NCBI GenBank assembly: GCA_040381235.1
Contig: JBEIHS010000491.1
Location: 1-5,519, forward strand
Length of the DNA: 5,519 nt
Origin: CAIXSC01 sp040381235
GTDB taxonomy: Bacteria > Planctomycetota > Planctomycetia > Pirellulales > Pirellulaceae
Reading direction: 5' to 3'
The notes below the pieces were generated by a model, which made no database searches, was not told the DNA's origin, and worked only from the letters and a program-made list of their open reading frames with translations. The position numbers were made by a program, and so were the translations under genes. This document shows, piece by piece, positions 5,087-5,519 of this stretch; the first letter of the stretch is position 1; every line of letters starts with the position of its first letter.

Positions 5087-5519
5087 ATGCGATTTCGGCT
5101 GGTTACCTACAACATTCACAAAGGGATCGGCGGCTTAGACCGTCTGTACCGTCCCGAGCGGATTGTGGAGACGCTGGCTGGTCAGGAACCGGACTTCGTG
5201 TTCCTGCAGGAGGTGGACGATGGCGTGCCGCGATCCCGGCGGCATCGCCAGGTCGATTGGCTGGGCGACGCCTTGGGACTGCCGCATCGAGCGTTCCAGG
5301 GCAACGTCACGCTGCGTGAGGGCGTTTACGGCAACGCGATCCTGAGCCGTTTCCCGCTGCATGATTTGCGGGACGTCGATCTGACGATCCCGTTGAAAAA
5401 GCGGCGCCGAGCGTTGGTGGCGCATTGCCGTCTCGATTTAGGAAGCCACACTCGGTCGCTGGTGTTGGTGAATTGCCACTTGGGGTTGGCCGAATTCGAG
5501 CGGCGGATCCAGTTGCGGC
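5087..5519 (+). CDS. Endonuclease/exonuclease/phosphatase (EEP) family protein, 3' end outside window
   Basis: The first 144 residues are visible, running off the window edge. The start is well fixed: an in-frame TAA at 5036-5038 lies upstream, GGGAG is 9 nt before, and the EEP fold should begin right at the N-terminus. Family motifs: TYN9IHKG (Asn of the metal site), the FLQE42VDD segment (metal-binding Glu), the YGN83AILSRFPL strand and N129-C-H131-L-G (equivalent of the family's N-x-H catalytic His). The remaining motifs, including the C-terminal D and SDH, should lie downstream. EEP enzymes are Mg2+-dependent phosphodiesterases or phosphatases acting on nucleic acids, inositol phosphates or sphingolipids. 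The YNIHKG and 'REGVYGNAILSR' style resembles bacterial YbhP/YafD-like members, which often neighbour phospholipase D-type cardiolipin synthase genes. The substrate cannot be read from this fragment. There is no signal peptide, so it is probably cytoplasmic. It is divergent from the Cys-rich gene and separate from the operon upstream. Confidence 0.92.
   Translation, partial: MRFRLVTYNIHKGIGGLDRLYRPERIVETLAGQEPDFVFLQEVDDGVPRSRRHRQVDWLGDALGLPHRAFQGNVTLREGVYGNAILSRFPLHDLRDVDLTIPLKKRRRALVAHCRLDLGSHTRSLVLVNCHLGLAEFERRIQLR

Noticed and set aside
4565..5119. A 184-codon minus-strand frame overlapping the Cys-rich gene and the EEP start.
   Set aside because: Arg/Pro/Ser-rich composition with no motif. 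It crosses the divergent intergenic region and the start of a clear EEP gene.
4827..5138. A 103-codon forward frame ending inside the EEP gene.
   Set aside because: It is antisense to the Cys-rich gene, has no family resemblance, and overlaps the EEP start in another frame.
5135..5425. A 96-codon minus-strand frame within the EEP gene.
   Set aside because: Shadow of the EEP coding sequence. The plus strand has all expected EEP motifs.

Overview
The window looks like chromosomal DNA of a planctomycete, most likely from the Pirellulales-type lineages. The evidence is the gene content: a secreted DUF1549/DUF1553 protein with bacterial Ig-like (Big_2) domains and cytochrome-like Cys-His motifs, directly followed by a planctomycete-type cytochrome c/WD40 protein. 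This family pair is heavily expanded in Planctomycetota and uncommon elsewhere. The high GC content and strongly GC-rich third codon positions agree. No mobile element, CRISPR array, rRNA or tRNA gene was seen.

Layout. (1) Positions 2-391 (+) hold the 3' end of a secreted, all-beta protein, probably of the pre-peptidase C-terminal/Ig-like type. (2) 432-2966 (+) is a complete DUF1549/DUF1553 protein with a signal peptide. (3) 2985-4454 (+) is a complete cytochrome c domain plus seven-blade beta-propeller protein; its best start is a GTG at 2985 rather than the ATG at 2970. Short gaps (40 nt and 18 nt) and good ribosome binding sites suggest these three form one operon for exported proteins. 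(4) 4454-4664 is non-coding as far as I can tell. It holds several small hairpins and an imperfect tandem duplication of about 65 bp. (5) 4665-4970 (-) is a small Cys-rich protein gene. (6) 4971-5086 is a compact divergent intergenic region with a 15-bp-period direct repeat, an inverted repeat and a G-quadruplex-type motif. (7) 5087 to the window end (+) is the N-terminal part of an endonuclease/exonuclease/phosphatase (EEP) family enzyme, cut by the window edge.

How the parts fit. Genes 1-3 are predicted to act outside the cytoplasm. The DUF1549/DUF1553 and cytochrome/WD40 partners both carry c-type haem motifs and probably belong to the same extracytoplasmic redox or binding assembly, whose substrate is unknown. 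The Cys-rich gene and the EEP gene are a separate, divergently transcribed unit. I see no dramatic new system here. The points most worth a second look are the regulatory architecture of the divergent region, the small Cys-rich protein, the start of the WD40 gene and the structured intergenic stretch.
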